The position numbers and the translations under genes were made by a program. From Bacillota bacterium (lineage in GTDB: Bacteria; Bacillota; Clostridia; Lachnospirales; Lachnospiraceae), in contig JAEWJZ010000001.1 of NCBI GenBank assembly GCA_023386315.1, forward strand, positions 62,001 through 126,000: DNA of 64,000 nucleotides, written 5' to 3'. How positions within the stretch are numbered: the first letter of the stretch is position 1; the number at the start of each line of letters is the position of its first letter. Under the pieces are notes generated by a model. The model was not told the DNA's origin. It did no database searches and saw nothing but the letters and a program-made list of their open reading frames with translations. This document shows, one piece after another, positions 15,768 to 25,959 of this stretch.

Positions 15768-17285
15768 ATGAATAACATTCTAGAGAAGCTTTATAAAAGA
15801 TATAATCAATTTGGCGAGTATTATAGCGCTTATACTATAAAAAATTCTTATACCATTATTCGTATTTTAAGAGATAATAAAAAACAGTGGATAGATATAG
15901 ATAAGCAAATAAAAGAATACGAAATTGATAGGCAGATGGAGAAATATACAAATTTTCAGAAGTTGATTATGGATAGCGAGAATATTCAACCCAAATCAAT
16001 TTTTATTAGAGTTTATTATTTGGAACTTATCGCTTCAGCTATTCCAGAGAGCTTTTTTCAGAGAATGAGTATAGATCGTTCTGCTATCGTGGAATTATCT
16101 TTGGCAATAACGTTATATTATGTGGGCTTACAAACATATAAATTTTCTGATAAAGAAATAACCGGTACAGAAAAGAAAAATTTATTCGGTAGAGTAGATT
16201 TTTATATTGAACTTTCGGACATACAGAAGGTTAGAGGTAAATCAACTTACACAGAATTTGAAAGATTTATAAATCTTTTTGCAAATAATATTTATGAGAT
16301 AAAAGAAGAAGAGAAAGTGGGGCTATTTCTGGATGAAGGCAAATTATTCATTATTTGTATAGATGAGTTTCTTGATTATATGATCTTCAAACTTGAAAAT
16401 ATTTTCAAAGATAATTGTTTAGATAAAGAGTATTCGTATTACACTAATGAGAAAGGTTATGCCTTTGAAGAAATGGTATATGGAATAACAAAAAACTTTG
16501 TTCAGGAAAGCTATCATACTTTATTTTACTACCCAAATCATAAGCAAAAAATTGAAATTGATGTTCTGCTGAAAGATGCTGAAAATATTGCTGTACTTGA
16601 ATGTAAATCTGGATCATTTGACGCTTATGGAGTAGATAAAGATGAGATTTTAAAATTGCAGATTCGTAACAAAACGAATAAGGCTTATAAATCTTTAAAA
16701 AAGGTGTCAAAATATTTGCTGAATTTTGGTGAATATCGTTTTGCATGTGGTGAAAAAACAGTTATTGGTAATGTTAAAGATCCTATATGTATTCATATTT
16801 CTATGTATCCTATGGATTTTATATCTTCTAATGTACATACTCTTTTTCCAGAGTATTTGGAGGATGTAGATGCTCCTATTTTAACCATATCCTTAGAACA
16901 TTTATTTGCAATGATGATTGATGCAAAAATAAGCGGGAAAGACATCTTTAAATATTGGAAACAGCGTAAACAAGATATAGTTGAGCATCCTGGGATTCAA
17001 TTTGATAATAACGAGCTTGATTTGTATTACGAAGTAATAAATGAAGATAAAGATACAATGCTTGCAGAGATTAAAAGACAAGGAATACTAGATCAGATTA
17101 ATTCAAATGGAAAAATCATCTCTTCATTTCATAATCAATTCGGAGATGAGAATAGACCTGCAACAAAAATGTTACTAATGTTAGATCAGTATCTGTTGTT
17201 GGGGATATTTGATAATGGTAAAAATTGGTTCGGAATAAATAAAAGATATCTTATAAATTTAGATAATTATTTACAAAATGATTAA
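15768..17285 (+). CDS. Large protein with PD-(D/E)XK nuclease domain
   Basis: 505 residues. The central domain holds GYAFEEMVY, then KIEIDVLL with Asp265, then VLECKSGS with Glu278 and Lys280, the E..D..EXK order of a PD-(D/E)XK nuclease. The N-terminal about 220 residues and C-terminal about 150 residues match nothing I recognise; the C-terminal end (RQGILDQINSNG, then LLMLDQYLLLGIF) may be a winged-helix or partner-binding part. The ribosome site (GGAGAG) is rather far from the ATG. It appears as a single gene, downstream of the decayed 222-aa fragment; a missing partner is possible. Confidence 0.65.
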   Translation: MNNILEKLYKRYNQFGEYYSAYTIKNSYTIIRILRDNKKQWIDIDKQIKEYEIDRQMEKYTNFQKLIMDSENIQPKSIFIRVYYLELIASAIPESFFQRMSIDRSAIVELSLAITLYYVGLQTYKFSDKEITGTEKKNLFGRVDFYIELSDIQKVRGKSTYTEFERFINLFANNIYEIKEEEKVGLFLDEGKLFIICIDEFLDYMIFKLENIFKDNCLDKEYSYYTNEKGYAFEEMVYGITKNFVQESYHTLFYYPNHKQKIEIDVLLKDAENIAVLECKSGSFDAYGVDKDEILKLQIRNKTNKAYKSLKKVSKYLLNFGEYRFACGEKTVIGNVKDPICIHISMYPMDFISSNVHTLFPEYLEDVDAPILTISLEHLFAMMIDAKISGKDIFKYWKQRKQDIVEHPGIQFDNNELDLYYEVINEDKDTMLAEIKRQGILDQINSNGKIISSFHNQFGDENRPATKMLLMLDQYLLLGIFDNGKNWFGINKRYLINLDNYLQND

Positions 17286-17482
17286 GGACTTTCTTGGCTG
17301 TGCGAACTTTTTAGAAGGAATACAAATGAGAGAATTAGTAATGCCAAATGGTGATGGGCATAGAAATGGGGCAGAAAAATTCGATCACAAGCTTATAATT
17401 CCAAATCTAAAACATGGACTAAACGTAGTACTTATATAGGAAAGTTTATGGCTGGGTAACAAATTGAATTGGAGATGACTAT

Positions 17483-18235
17483 ATGAATGAATCAGTTTTT
17501 ATTGAAACGTTAATTAACACATTACGGTTTGACAGTAAGTACAAAACATTTAAAACTGCACTATTACCAATTCTAAGCAGGAGTACAGTTAATAGTCTTC
17601 CGCAATGGTCCTTCGCCGTTAGACCTGGACAGCATTGGGAGAATATAGAGTTGAGAGTACCTGTTCCACTGATTGATACCGCAAATAAGCATGAAAAGGA
17701 AATTAAAGATCTTTTTGTATATGTGTATGAAGAAACTGATGACTTTGCCTTAGATAAAGTATTGATAAGACCACGAATCATTTCTTCAAGTGTAGATGAA
17801 CTCATACAAAATGATGTGATTTTTGACGAAATACAGAATACCATTATCCAAGGTATTCGAGATGCAAGGTACCTGATATGGGTTGCTGTAGCTTGGTTTA
17901 CAAATGAGTCATTTTATCGTGAAATGTTGCTCAAAAAAGATGCAGGAGTGTGTATTCGAGTAATCATTTCTGATGAAGATTCTAACCAGGCTTTGTTACC
18001 AAAATTAAATGAAAACTTTGACACCGTTGTAATTCCACGTTCAGGATACTACGGAAATAATAGAATGCATGACAAATTTTGCATTATAGACATGGACTAT
18101 GTAATGCATGGCTCTTACAACTGGACAGCTTCTGCGAACTACAATGGGGAAACTTGGGTGACGGCTATTGATAGAGAATTAGTAAAGAAATTTGCTGACG
18201 AATTTATGAGAATGTATGTGGAGCATCATAATTGA
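17483..18235 (+). CDS. Phospholipase-D-like protein with one HKD motif
   Basis: 250 residues. The C-terminal half has a single PLD catalytic motif, His196-X-Lys198-X4-Asp203 (MHDKFCIID), followed by HGSYNWTASANYNGE, which is the classical end of a PLDc_2 domain. The preceding FDEIQNTIIQGIRDAR helix and WVAVAWFTNESF strand fit this fold. One-HKD proteins of this size act as dimers, often as DNA nucleases. The N-terminal 100 residues are of unknown type. ATG with GGAG site at a suitable distance. It is a candidate effector nuclease in the island, either alone or with the ATPase that follows 180 bases later. Confidence 0.75.
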   Translation: MNESVFIETLINTLRFDSKYKTFKTALLPILSRSTVNSLPQWSFAVRPGQHWENIELRVPVPLIDTANKHEKEIKDLFVYVYEETDDFALDKVLIRPRIISSSVDELIQNDVIFDEIQNTIIQGIRDARYLIWVAVAWFTNESFYREMLLKKDAGVCIRVIISDEDSNQALLPKLNENFDTVVIPRSGYYGNNRMHDKFCIIDMDYVMHGSYNWTASANYNGETWVTAIDRELVKKFADEFMRMYVEHHN

Positions 18236-18415
18236 TTTACGTAAGACAGTGTAATATAACTTGTTACCAAAGCAAAGGCCAACTTGTTCTCTACCTCCCA
18301 TGCAGGAGGGGCATAGGCTTTTCGGAGGGGTAATTCTCTGAAACTCTTGATTTTACTTGGGTTTAGACAATTAAAGTAATATCTTGACACTACCAAACTG
18401 AAATAGGGGGGTAAT

Positions 18416-21400
18416 ATGGAATTCATTATTAAAAGGATTAAGGATTGGTTGCTTTTTAAACGAAAGCAAAAAAATAAAACAGAATATACAGATTTGTCTC
18501 CTATTGACGAAATTTCGAATGGAGATGCGTATCTGAATGCCCTAGACTGGGCTCTGAATAACAACAGAGTAAAAAATATAGCTATTACTGGGCCTTATGG
18601 TGCAGGAAAAAGCAGCATCATTGAAACTTATTTAAAACAGCATCCAGCGGTAAAAAGAAATTCTCTTCGAATATCGATGGCCACGTTTATGGAGAATGCT
18701 GTTGATAAAGATGGGAATTTCAAAAAGGTTGATATTGGACAAAACGAAATTGAGTTTGGGATTCTAAAGCAACTTTTTTATAAAGTGGACTATAAAAAAA
18801 TTCCTCAAAGCAGGTATAGAAAGCTCCATAAAATCAGTTGGAAACATTTATGGGTATATTTGATCGGGTTAAGCATCATAATCTCTTTTATGGAATATAT
18901 TTTCTTCCCTGGAGTGTTTAATTCTACTGTAAATAAAATCGTTTTAGCAGGTTCTTCAGTTAAATTATCATCGGTAGCTTCCTTGCTTTTATTCGGAGCT
19001 TTGGTTTTAGGGATGCTTGCAGTTGTAGCTTTTACATATCGTTCGATTATATCTCACTTTAAAATAAAGGAGATAAAGCTTCCAGTTGATGCTACTGTGA
19101 AAAGTGAAGAAGACTCAAATGAAACCGTGTTTAATAAGAACATGGATGAAATTGTCTACTTTTTTGAAGAAACAAAATATCGTCTTGTTTTCTTTGAGGA
19201 CCTAGATCGTTTGGAGGACTCTTCAATATTCGTTCATCTCCGGGAATTAAATAAACTATTAAATAACTATGACGTGATAAAAGAACCCATTGTATTTGTA
19301 TATGCTGTTAAAGATGATATTTTTTCAGATATAGATAGAACAAAGTTTTTTGATTTTATTGTACCAGTAATACCTATCATCAATTCAACAAATTCTGGTG
19401 AGTTTTTTTTAGATAAGCTAAATGCCTCAAGTAAACTGGGGATAACACATGAGATCTCTCAGAGCTTTGTGTTAGATGTTTCTCCATATATTTCGGATAT
19501 GAGAATCCTTCAAAATATTTATAATGAGTTCGTTATCTATAAGAAGACTCTTCGTACAGGGCAGGACTTAAAGTTGTCAGATGAAACAATGATGGCCCTA
19601 ATTATTTTCAAAAATCTGTATCCTCGTGACTTTGCTGATATTCAGATGGAGCGAGGAGTTATTAAGCAGGCTTTTATTGATAAACAAAAACATTTGATGC
19701 TAAAGCAGACTGCAATTCAGAGTGCAATAGATGAATTAACAGAAGTGTTGGGGGGAGTACAGTTTGAAGCACTTAAAAATATCAAAGAATTGAAAATGGC
19801 ATTATTTTGTGAGATAACCGACTGGAATGGCGTAGCATATCAAATTACACCTAATAGAGGTTCTACTATTTATGCAAGTGAGGTCATGCAGCACAATTTT
19901 GATTTATCAAAATGGAGTAATTCAGATCAATGTTCTGGTAGCTATAATAATTTGCATGGAAGTGGAGGCTATTCTTTTTCATGCAATAGATTTTCGGAGA
20001 TATATGCATCTTATATTGAACGAGAAAAGAGAGTTAAGCTGTTTGAAGAAAAGCGTATTGCAGAGGAACAGGAAAAAGTCGAAAAACTTAAGGTACAATT
20101 TCAGGATATTTCGGGTTGGTCGCTTAAACGACTTATTGAGCAATTTGGTGTCGAAGAAGTGCTGCAAAGTAAGGTAAGAGAAAATAAGCTGCTGGTATTC
20201 CTGCTCCGTAGAGGATATATAGATGAGAAGTATGCGAACTATATCAATTACTTCAAAGGCAATAGTATTACCAAAGATGATATGAATTTCATCCTTGCAG
20301 TAAAAAACATGGAACCACAGCCTTTTAATTACAGTCTGATTAAAACCCCTATGGTTGTTCAAAGATTGCAAGTATATGAATTCGGGCAAAATGCAATCTT
20401 TAATTTTGATCTTCTGGAATGTATGCTATCCTCCGATGATCATAGAGAAAAGCTATGTGCTTTCATAAAGCAACTGACTGATGAATCTGATCAGAGTTGG
20501 AAATTCATTAACGAATTTATAGATTTAACAAAGCGTCAGGGTTATTTCATTAAATTACTTGCTTATGATTGGCCTAATATGTGGGGGTATGTAGCGAACA
20601 ATGCAGTGTTGACCTACGAAAGAAAAATTTATTACCTCTCTTTGTTGATTTCAAATGTAGACATTAAGGAAATCGTTGCGATGAACGTAAATAATGAAAT
20701 GACTGTTTTTATAGAGCAAAATGAAGATATTCTACAACAATTGACTTCTGTAGAAAGCAGTAAAGTTATTGCTGTCATTGAGGCTCTTCATGTGATGTTC
20801 AGTAAGGTTTCCATCGAAAATGTACAATCAGATGTGCTGGATTATATATTTGATAATAATTGTTATGAGTTGAACCAGCTTATGATTCAGCATGTTGTAG
20901 AGTATAAAGACAAAGACCTTATTCCTGATTTAAGATCAAAGAACTATACAACGATTATTAAGCTTGGCTATGTTCATCTAGTAGAATATGTAAGAGAAAA
21001 TATTTCGATATATACTGAGAAAATTGTATTGGCTGAAGAACATGTTTTTGATGCAGAGGAGCAGATTGTTGACTTATTAAAGCGATGCATTGATAACCAA
21101 ATGCTATGTATCAATATAATTGTGCATGAAGAATTTAGCATGGAGGATATCACATATTGTTGTAGTGAACTGATAATTGAAAAGAAAATTGCTGTAAAAG
21201 GTATATGGGATACCTTGCTGAAAAATAATAAGATTTTTCCTACATGGAAAAATGTAAATAACTACTGGTCAGTGTTCGAATTCACACAGGAATTGTTAAA
21301 TTATATTGAGAGCCATATCGCAGATTTAGTAAGTGCTGATTGTAAATGTATCAGTGATAATTTTATTCGAGGATTTATTGGTACAGAGGTCGCTGATGGA

Positions 21401-22087
21401 GTATTTGAGATCCTATTGCCACATATTCGAATGAATAATTTTGACATTGCTCTCGCCTCTCTTACAAAGAGTAGAGTAGCCATTATGATTGGTTGTAAAT
21501 ATTTTGAATTTACAGTAACTTATTATGATGAGATAAAAACGTCATTCCCAGATTTGTGTGTAGAGTTTATATTGCAGAATCAGGTAGATTTCATTATAGC
21601 GATTGACAAAATTCAGATGGATTCCAGCCTTCTTGAAAACTTACTGTTCAGTGATAGGCTTGAAGCAGAAAAGTCACAAATACTTATTGACACCTATGGC
21701 ACTGATTGCATGACCAATAGAATTGCATCGAATTTGCAGGCGATGGGGTTAACTATTAACTTGGAAATCTTCAATGCCGCATGGGAATGTCTCGATGAAT
21801 CCGGAAAGCTGAAATTGATGATGGAGCATTTGAAGTTGCTAGATGCTGAGGCTTTACACTCATGCTTTATTGATCTGGGGAAATGGTACTCGGATTTTCT
21901 TGATAGAAGCAAACAGCATGTTGTTGAACTTGTAAATAATCCACAAAATCAGAAATTGGCAGAGCATTTAAAAGCAGTCGATTATATTACGAGCTGTAAA
22001 TTAAAGGAAAAGAAAGAATATGATTCTGTAAGGGAAACCGAGATTATTAAAACAGTTATTTTGTGCAGAGTCAAAGTAATTAAATAG
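18416..22087 (+). CDS. YobI-type P-loop NTPase with membrane anchor
   Basis: 1223 residues, close in length to Bacillus YobI. Walker A is GPYGAGKS at residues 59-66, two hydrophobic helices lie at about 144-168 and 185-209 (WVYLIGLSIIISF; LLLFGALVLGMLAVVAF), and a Walker B-like LVFFEDLDRL follows near 258-267 with SSIFVHLRELN and FVYAVKDDIF, a KAP-like ATPase layout. The remaining about 850 residues are helical and repeat-like, perhaps a sensing or scaffold array. The combination of ATPase and membrane helices suggests a membrane-associated defence complex. It follows the PLD-like gene. The start has GGGGGG; codon use is AT-rich. Confidence 0.8.
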   Translation: MEFIIKRIKDWLLFKRKQKNKTEYTDLSPIDEISNGDAYLNALDWALNNNRVKNIAITGPYGAGKSSIIETYLKQHPAVKRNSLRISMATFMENAVDKDGNFKKVDIGQNEIEFGILKQLFYKVDYKKIPQSRYRKLHKISWKHLWVYLIGLSIIISFMEYIFFPGVFNSTVNKIVLAGSSVKLSSVASLLLFGALVLGMLAVVAFTYRSIISHFKIKEIKLPVDATVKSEEDSNETVFNKNMDEIVYFFEETKYRLVFFEDLDRLEDSSIFVHLRELNKLLNNYDVIKEPIVFVYAVKDDIFSDIDRTKFFDFIVPVIPIINSTNSGEFFLDKLNASSKLGITHEISQSFVLDVSPYISDMRILQNIYNEFVIYKKTLRTGQDLKLSDETMMALIIFKNLYPRDFADIQMERGVIKQAFIDKQKHLMLKQTAIQSAIDELTEVLGGVQFEALKNIKELKMALFCEITDWNGVAYQITPNRGSTIYASEVMQHNFDLSKWSNSDQCSGSYNNLHGSGGYSFSCNRFSEIYASYIEREKRVKLFEEKRIAEEQEKVEKLKVQFQDISGWSLKRLIEQFGVEEVLQSKVRENKLLVFLLRRGYIDEKYANYINYFKGNSITKDDMNFILAVKNMEPQPFNYSLIKTPMVVQRLQVYEFGQNAIFNFDLLECMLSSDDHREKLCAFIKQLTDESDQSWKFINEFIDLTKRQGYFIKLLAYDWPNMWGYVANNAVLTYERKIYYLSLLISNVDIKEIVAMNVNNEMTVFIEQNEDILQQLTSVESSKVIAVIEALHVMFSKVSIENVQSDVLDYIFDNNCYELNQLMIQHVVEYKDKDLIPDLRSKNYTTIIKLGYVHLVEYVRENISIYTEKIVLAEEHVFDAEEQIVDLLKRCIDNQMLCINIIVHEEFSMEDITYCCSELIIEKKIAVKGIWDTLLKNNKIFPTWKNVNNYWSVFEFTQELLNYIESHIADLVSADCKCISDNFIRGFIGTEVADGVFEILLPHIRMNNFDIALASLTKSRVAIMIGCKYFEFTVTYYDEIKTSFPDLCVEFILQNQVDFIIAIDKIQMDSSLLENLLFSDRLEAEKSQILIDTYGTDCMTNRIASNLQAMGLTINLEIFNAAWECLDESGKLKLMMEHLKLLDAEALHSCFIDLGKWYSDFLDRSKQHVVELVNNPQNQKLAEHLKAVDYITSCKLKEKKEYDSVRETEIIKTVILCRVKVIK

Positions 22088-22249
22088 GTGTAAACCTATA
22101 GGTTCATAAAATAATAATAATGTGCAATTCAATGGGAATGCTTTGTTGTAGTAGCAAACAATAACAGACAACATATGAACTTTTAAGAATACGAAGTAGC
22201 TTTGTAGAACGAATATATAAAAATTTAAATAATAGTCGGAGGTGCTTTT

Positions 22250-23995
22250 TTGAAAATATCAAGACTGATAATTAAGAACTACCGAAATCTAAAGAAAATT
22301 GACATTCATTTAAGTGATACTGTGGCTTTAATTGGTGAAAACAACAGCGGTAAGAGTAATCTTTTACGAGCAGTAACACTTCCATTTTTAACTGATGAAT
22401 CAAGTTTTACTGGAAAGAATTTATCTTGGATAGATATTAATGATATCGCAAGAAGGGAGTATTATCAGTATATAATCGATAATCAAACAGCCATAGCGAA
22501 AGGAATAGTATCATGTACAGAATTCATTACGCATTTGCCCATTGTTATGGTGGAGGTCCATTTGAAACCTGATAAGACAGAGGGATACTTTGTAAAAGAT
22601 TTGGGTTTTTCCGTAGAAGATGGTCAAATGCAATATGGGCTAAAATACGAATATAAGCCTTCAAAAATTGACGATATTTACAATATTGTAAAAAAAGTTC
22701 TGTCTGATGGAAAGATAGATGCAAAGTCAATAAATGATGTAAAGATGAATTTGTTGCCTACAGAGTATTACTCATTTTCAGTTTCTGTTCCAGGTAAGGG
22801 ATCTGTTACATACGATGTTCTAAAGCTATATAAATATATCGCACTTGAAGCTGAAAGGGATGAGTTTTCGAGAACAAAAGAACGCTTGGGTTCAAGGTCG
22901 CTGGTAAAACTGTTACAAAAGGGCTTAACGGATGACGATAAACTGAAGGTCGAGAAAGAATACAATCATTTTTTCGAGGAACTCAAATCTGTAAGTAATA
23001 TGGACAGTGTGATTAATTGGCAGGATGAGTCAGAATTGGCTGATGCCAAGGAATTCTTCTCACATATTAGCATACTGCCAAATATGCCACCTATGCAAAG
23101 CATATTAAGTAGTATTCGTTTAGGCTATTCTGATGATGAACTTTCATTACAGGGACTTGGATACAGAAATCTAATTTTACTTTTCGTTCTAATAAATTCA
23201 CTTGTCGGAAGGCAGAATGATGTTGCCCTGAACATTTTCGCAATAGAAGAACCAGAAGCTCACCTGTGCATAAATAATATTAGGCTTATGGTGAGTTTCC
23301 TAAAAGTGTTTACAGCAAAAAATCCCACAACGCAATTATTCTATTCTACGCATAGTACTGAATTTATAAACAAGATGAATTTGAAAAATGTTGTGGTTAT
23401 GCATAATGGAGAAGCGTTTTCTTTTGCGGATGAACTAGATGATTCAGGAAGAGATTACCTTACAAAGAATCCAAACCTAGATTTATTCAAGTTGTTCTTC
23501 TCAAGAAAATGTATACTATTTGAAGGAATCTCAGAAGAAATGCTCCTTCGTGCTTATATAGATTCAAAGCAAGAATTAAGCGAAATAGAAGTTCTTTCCT
23601 TCCACAAAGGTTTTACTGAAATAATAAAAATCTGGAAGAAAATAAACAAGAATAATTCTAATAAGCTAGGGATTATTCGTGATTATGATGATCAAGAAAA
23701 GGCGAAAAAGCAACATGATAAATATGACGATGGAGCAAGTATATGTATTAGAACCACTTCAGAGTATACCCTGGAGCCAGAGATTGTAAAAACCGGAAAC
23801 AACTACACTGTTCTGAAAAAGAAATATGGCGAGAGATTTGGTTGGAAAGATATGACGCCAGATCAAATGGAAAAGGCATGGAGAGAAGCAAAAGCCTCGG
23901 ATATGCTTACTATTTGTAAAGACATTGCTAATGGAGAACTCTCCGATTTGCAGATGCCAAAGCACATACAAGATGTCTTTGATTTTCTAAAATAG
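22250..23995 (+). CDS. gajA: Gabija-type OLD nuclease GajA
   Basis: 581 residues, near the length of known GajA proteins. TTG start after GGAGGTG. Walker A GENNSGKS at 29-36, an ABC-type signature region LSLQGLGYRNLILL near 300, Walker B FAIEEPEAHL near 340, a D-loop/His switch LFYSTHST, and a C-terminal Toprim domain with LFEGISEEMLL near 421-431 and IIRDYDD near 475. This ABC ATPase plus Toprim order is that of OLD-family nucleases. A UvrD-like helicase gene follows 26 bases later, which is the diagnostic Gabija pairing. In that system GajA is a nucleotide-sensing DNA endonuclease activated on phage infection. Confidence 0.9.
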   Translation: MKISRLIIKNYRNLKKIDIHLSDTVALIGENNSGKSNLLRAVTLPFLTDESSFTGKNLSWIDINDIARREYYQYIIDNQTAIAKGIVSCTEFITHLPIVMVEVHLKPDKTEGYFVKDLGFSVEDGQMQYGLKYEYKPSKIDDIYNIVKKVLSDGKIDAKSINDVKMNLLPTEYYSFSVSVPGKGSVTYDVLKLYKYIALEAERDEFSRTKERLGSRSLVKLLQKGLTDDDKLKVEKEYNHFFEELKSVSNMDSVINWQDESELADAKEFFSHISILPNMPPMQSILSSIRLGYSDDELSLQGLGYRNLILLFVLINSLVGRQNDVALNIFAIEEPEAHLCINNIRLMVSFLKVFTAKNPTTQLFYSTHSTEFINKMNLKNVVVMHNGEAFSFADELDDSGRDYLTKNPNLDLFKLFFSRKCILFEGISEEMLLRAYIDSKQELSEIEVLSFHKGFTEIIKIWKKINKNNSNKLGIIRDYDDQEKAKKQHDKYDDGASICIRTTSEYTLEPEIVKTGNNYTVLKKKYGERFGWKDMTPDQMEKAWREAKASDMLTICKDIANGELSDLQMPKHIQDVFDFLK

Positions 23996-24021
23996 AATAA
24001 AAATTTTGAGGTGATGCAAAT

Positions 24022-25371
24022 ATGCAGATTAATATAGCTGGAGCTGGAGCTGGAAAAACCACTGCAATGGTAAACACAATTGTAAAACTTCGTGAGGGAA
24101 CAGACAAAAGTAAGCATATTTTTTGCATTACTTTTACAAACAATGCAGTGTCATGCATTGAGCAGAAATTGCAGGATTATTATGGAATTATTCCGAACAA
24201 TATTATCGTAAGTACAATTCATTCCTTTTTATATAGGGAATTTATCAAACCATATTATTTTCTGTTATACGGAAAGCAATATCAGCGGATGTCTATAGCA
24301 CCCTTACCACAGAGCCCAGGATATAAAAATGCAAAGATTAAACGGTTAGAACAAGGAAATATTTTACATCAAACTGTAATTCCAGAGAGATCAAAGTGGA
24401 TTGTAGCAAAAAAATCAGACGATAGAAAAGCCGTGAGTGATAAGCGGAAGGTAATCAAGAATATATTCAAAGAATACTGTGGTGGAATTTGTATTGATGA
24501 GGCACAGGATATCGATTCAGATATGCAACTCATTGTTGAGACACTAAATGAATTGGGTATTCCACTAATCCTGATGGGGGATCCCAAACAAGACCTAAAA
24601 GGACATAAATGCTTGAAAAATCTTGTTGAAAAAAACAAGGAAAGCGTTGATTACATAGGTGTATGTCACCGCTGCCCACAAAAACATTTACTGCTTTCAA
24701 ATTCAATAGTGAGTAAGAAAGAGCAACAGTATTCTGAAAAAGATGGTGGGCTTATTGCTATATGGTTTGAAAATGACAAACCATATAGTGAACTGATAAG
24801 GGAAGAGAATTTTGACCTGTGTTATATTTCTAAAAAACATGGAAAGTATGAGACACATGGTATTGATACTTCAAAAAGTATTCTCAGTGCATTGTCGGAA
24901 GAAATAGAGTGTGAAATGCGTAAGCTCCATCTAGATAAAACTGAACTTGTTATACTAAGGACATCATATTATTATGCAGAACTCTTATTGGAGAATTATG
25001 CCACAACAAATGACAAGAAGAAAGCTATGAGTAGAACTTTCAAGCATGAAACGCTGGGGGGGAAAGCTTATGGCGTCATTATTAATATGCTTCCTGATAG
25101 CCCAGCTTTGCAAGACGAAGAAAAGGTCGTGGTTAATTCCATTGATAACATAAAGGGGCAAGAAGGAGAAAATTGTGTGTTTATCTTGACTACAGATTTA
25201 GCAGCATATTTATTTGGCGAAAAGGTTGATGATACGACGACAAAAAATAGGCTATATGTGGCTTTAACCAGATCACTAAATAAACTCACAATTTTTATTA
25301 CAGAGGAAGTAGAAGTAAAATATAAAAGAAAGAACATAGTTAGTTTCTTTAACAAAATCTTAAATACTTGA
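24022..25371 (+). CDS. gajB: Gabija-type UvrD-like helicase GajB
   Basis: 449 residues of a superfamily 1 helicase. Motif I GAGAGKTT lies at residues 7-14, motif Ia ITFTNNAV, motif II ICIDEAQD near 155-162, motif III LMGDPKQDL near 185, and motif VI RLYVALTRS near 409, with SIDNIKGQEGE in motif V. It is slightly shorter than UvrD because accessory subdomains are reduced, as is usual for GajB. It begins 26 bases after gajA with its own GAGGTGAT site, so it is co-transcribed. Together the two make a complete Gabija-like system. A PARIS or generic OLD-helicase pair is less likely given both lengths. Confidence 0.9.
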   Translation: MQINIAGAGAGKTTAMVNTIVKLREGTDKSKHIFCITFTNNAVSCIEQKLQDYYGIIPNNIIVSTIHSFLYREFIKPYYFLLYGKQYQRMSIAPLPQSPGYKNAKIKRLEQGNILHQTVIPERSKWIVAKKSDDRKAVSDKRKVIKNIFKEYCGGICIDEAQDIDSDMQLIVETLNELGIPLILMGDPKQDLKGHKCLKNLVEKNKESVDYIGVCHRCPQKHLLLSNSIVSKKEQQYSEKDGGLIAIWFENDKPYSELIREENFDLCYISKKHGKYETHGIDTSKSILSALSEEIECEMRKLHLDKTELVILRTSYYYAELLLENYATTNDKKKAMSRTFKHETLGGKAYGVIINMLPDSPALQDEEKVVVNSIDNIKGQEGENCVFILTTDLAAYLFGEKVDDTTTKNRLYVALTRSLNKLTIFITEEVEVKYKRKNIVSFFNKILNT

Positions 25372-25486
25372 ATAATCTACTATCAAAAATCAGACTAGGA
25401 AGCATACATCGACCATGAACGTTATTTTACATATTTATCCGACAAAACAGAATCTTATTATATATAGTGAAAAAAGCTTGATAATT

Positions 25487-25530
25487 TATAATGGATGTGA
25501 TATATTTGCAACATGATACAAATATATCAC
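25487..25530 (+). promoter_or_regulatory. Promoter -10 with perfect 12-bp inverted-repeat operator
   Basis: TATAAT at 25487-25492 is followed by GTGATATATTTG (25497-25508) and CAAATATATCAC (25519-25530), a perfect 12-bp dyad with a 10-base centre, ending just before the AGGAGG of the next gene. Its place and the downstream XRE regulator suggest autorepression. Confidence 0.7.
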
Positions 25531-25544
25531 ACAGGAGGCTGTAT

Positions 25545-25955
25545 ATGATAAGAAAACCAATAACAATAATAGAAAAAGAATTATTAACAGATGGTCTATC
25601 CAATGGAGCACTACTATTTATGGGTTTTGTAAGCACGTTTTATAAGAATACAATGTTGGGAACAGTGATAAGTGGGGGCCTGTTAATAATTATGATTATG
25701 AGCCTACTACTAAAAAAGGTTAAAAGTGAGCCTTGGGATGAAATGGCTATGGTATATTATAGTGAGGCCAGAAGAATTTCATTAAATACGATATGTTTAA
25801 TTATAGCGATAGTCGGACTAATATTATTAATAACGAAAAAGGAAATTATTATAACCTCAAATTTAATTTTTATTATATTGGGCTTTGTAGGATTATTCCA
25901 AACAATCACTTATATTTGGATTGAGCGTAAAAACTCCGGGATTTTGGAGGCATGA
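25545..25955 (+). CDS. Small membrane protein paired with an XRE regulator
   Basis: 136 residues from the ATG at 25545, which follows AGGAGG; an upstream in-frame start would lie in the operator dyad and is rejected. Four hydrophobic segments are visible (GALLFMGFVSTF; GTVISGGLLIIMIMSLLL; ISLNTICLIIAIVGLILLI; LIFIILGFVGLFQTITYIW). Such 4-helix proteins encoded directly before short XRE regulators are widespread in Firmicutes with no established role. The stop lies 4 bases before the next ATG, so both are co-translated. Confidence 0.75.
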   Translation: MIRKPITIIEKELLTDGLSNGALLFMGFVSTFYKNTMLGTVISGGLLIIMIMSLLLKKVKSEPWDEMAMVYYSEARRISLNTICLIIAIVGLILLITKKEIIITSNLIFIILGFVGLFQTITYIWIERKNSGILEA

Positions 25956-25959
25956 TTTT

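Noticed and set aside
14054..17285. Restriction-modification system
   Set aside because: Two nuclease-like proteins are present but no methyltransferase motif (such as DPPY or NPPF-type) was seen nearby.
17323..17439. Short ORF beginning MRELVMPNGDGHRNG
   Set aside because: Thirty-eight codons with only a weak site and no family; probably a remnant between two defence genes.
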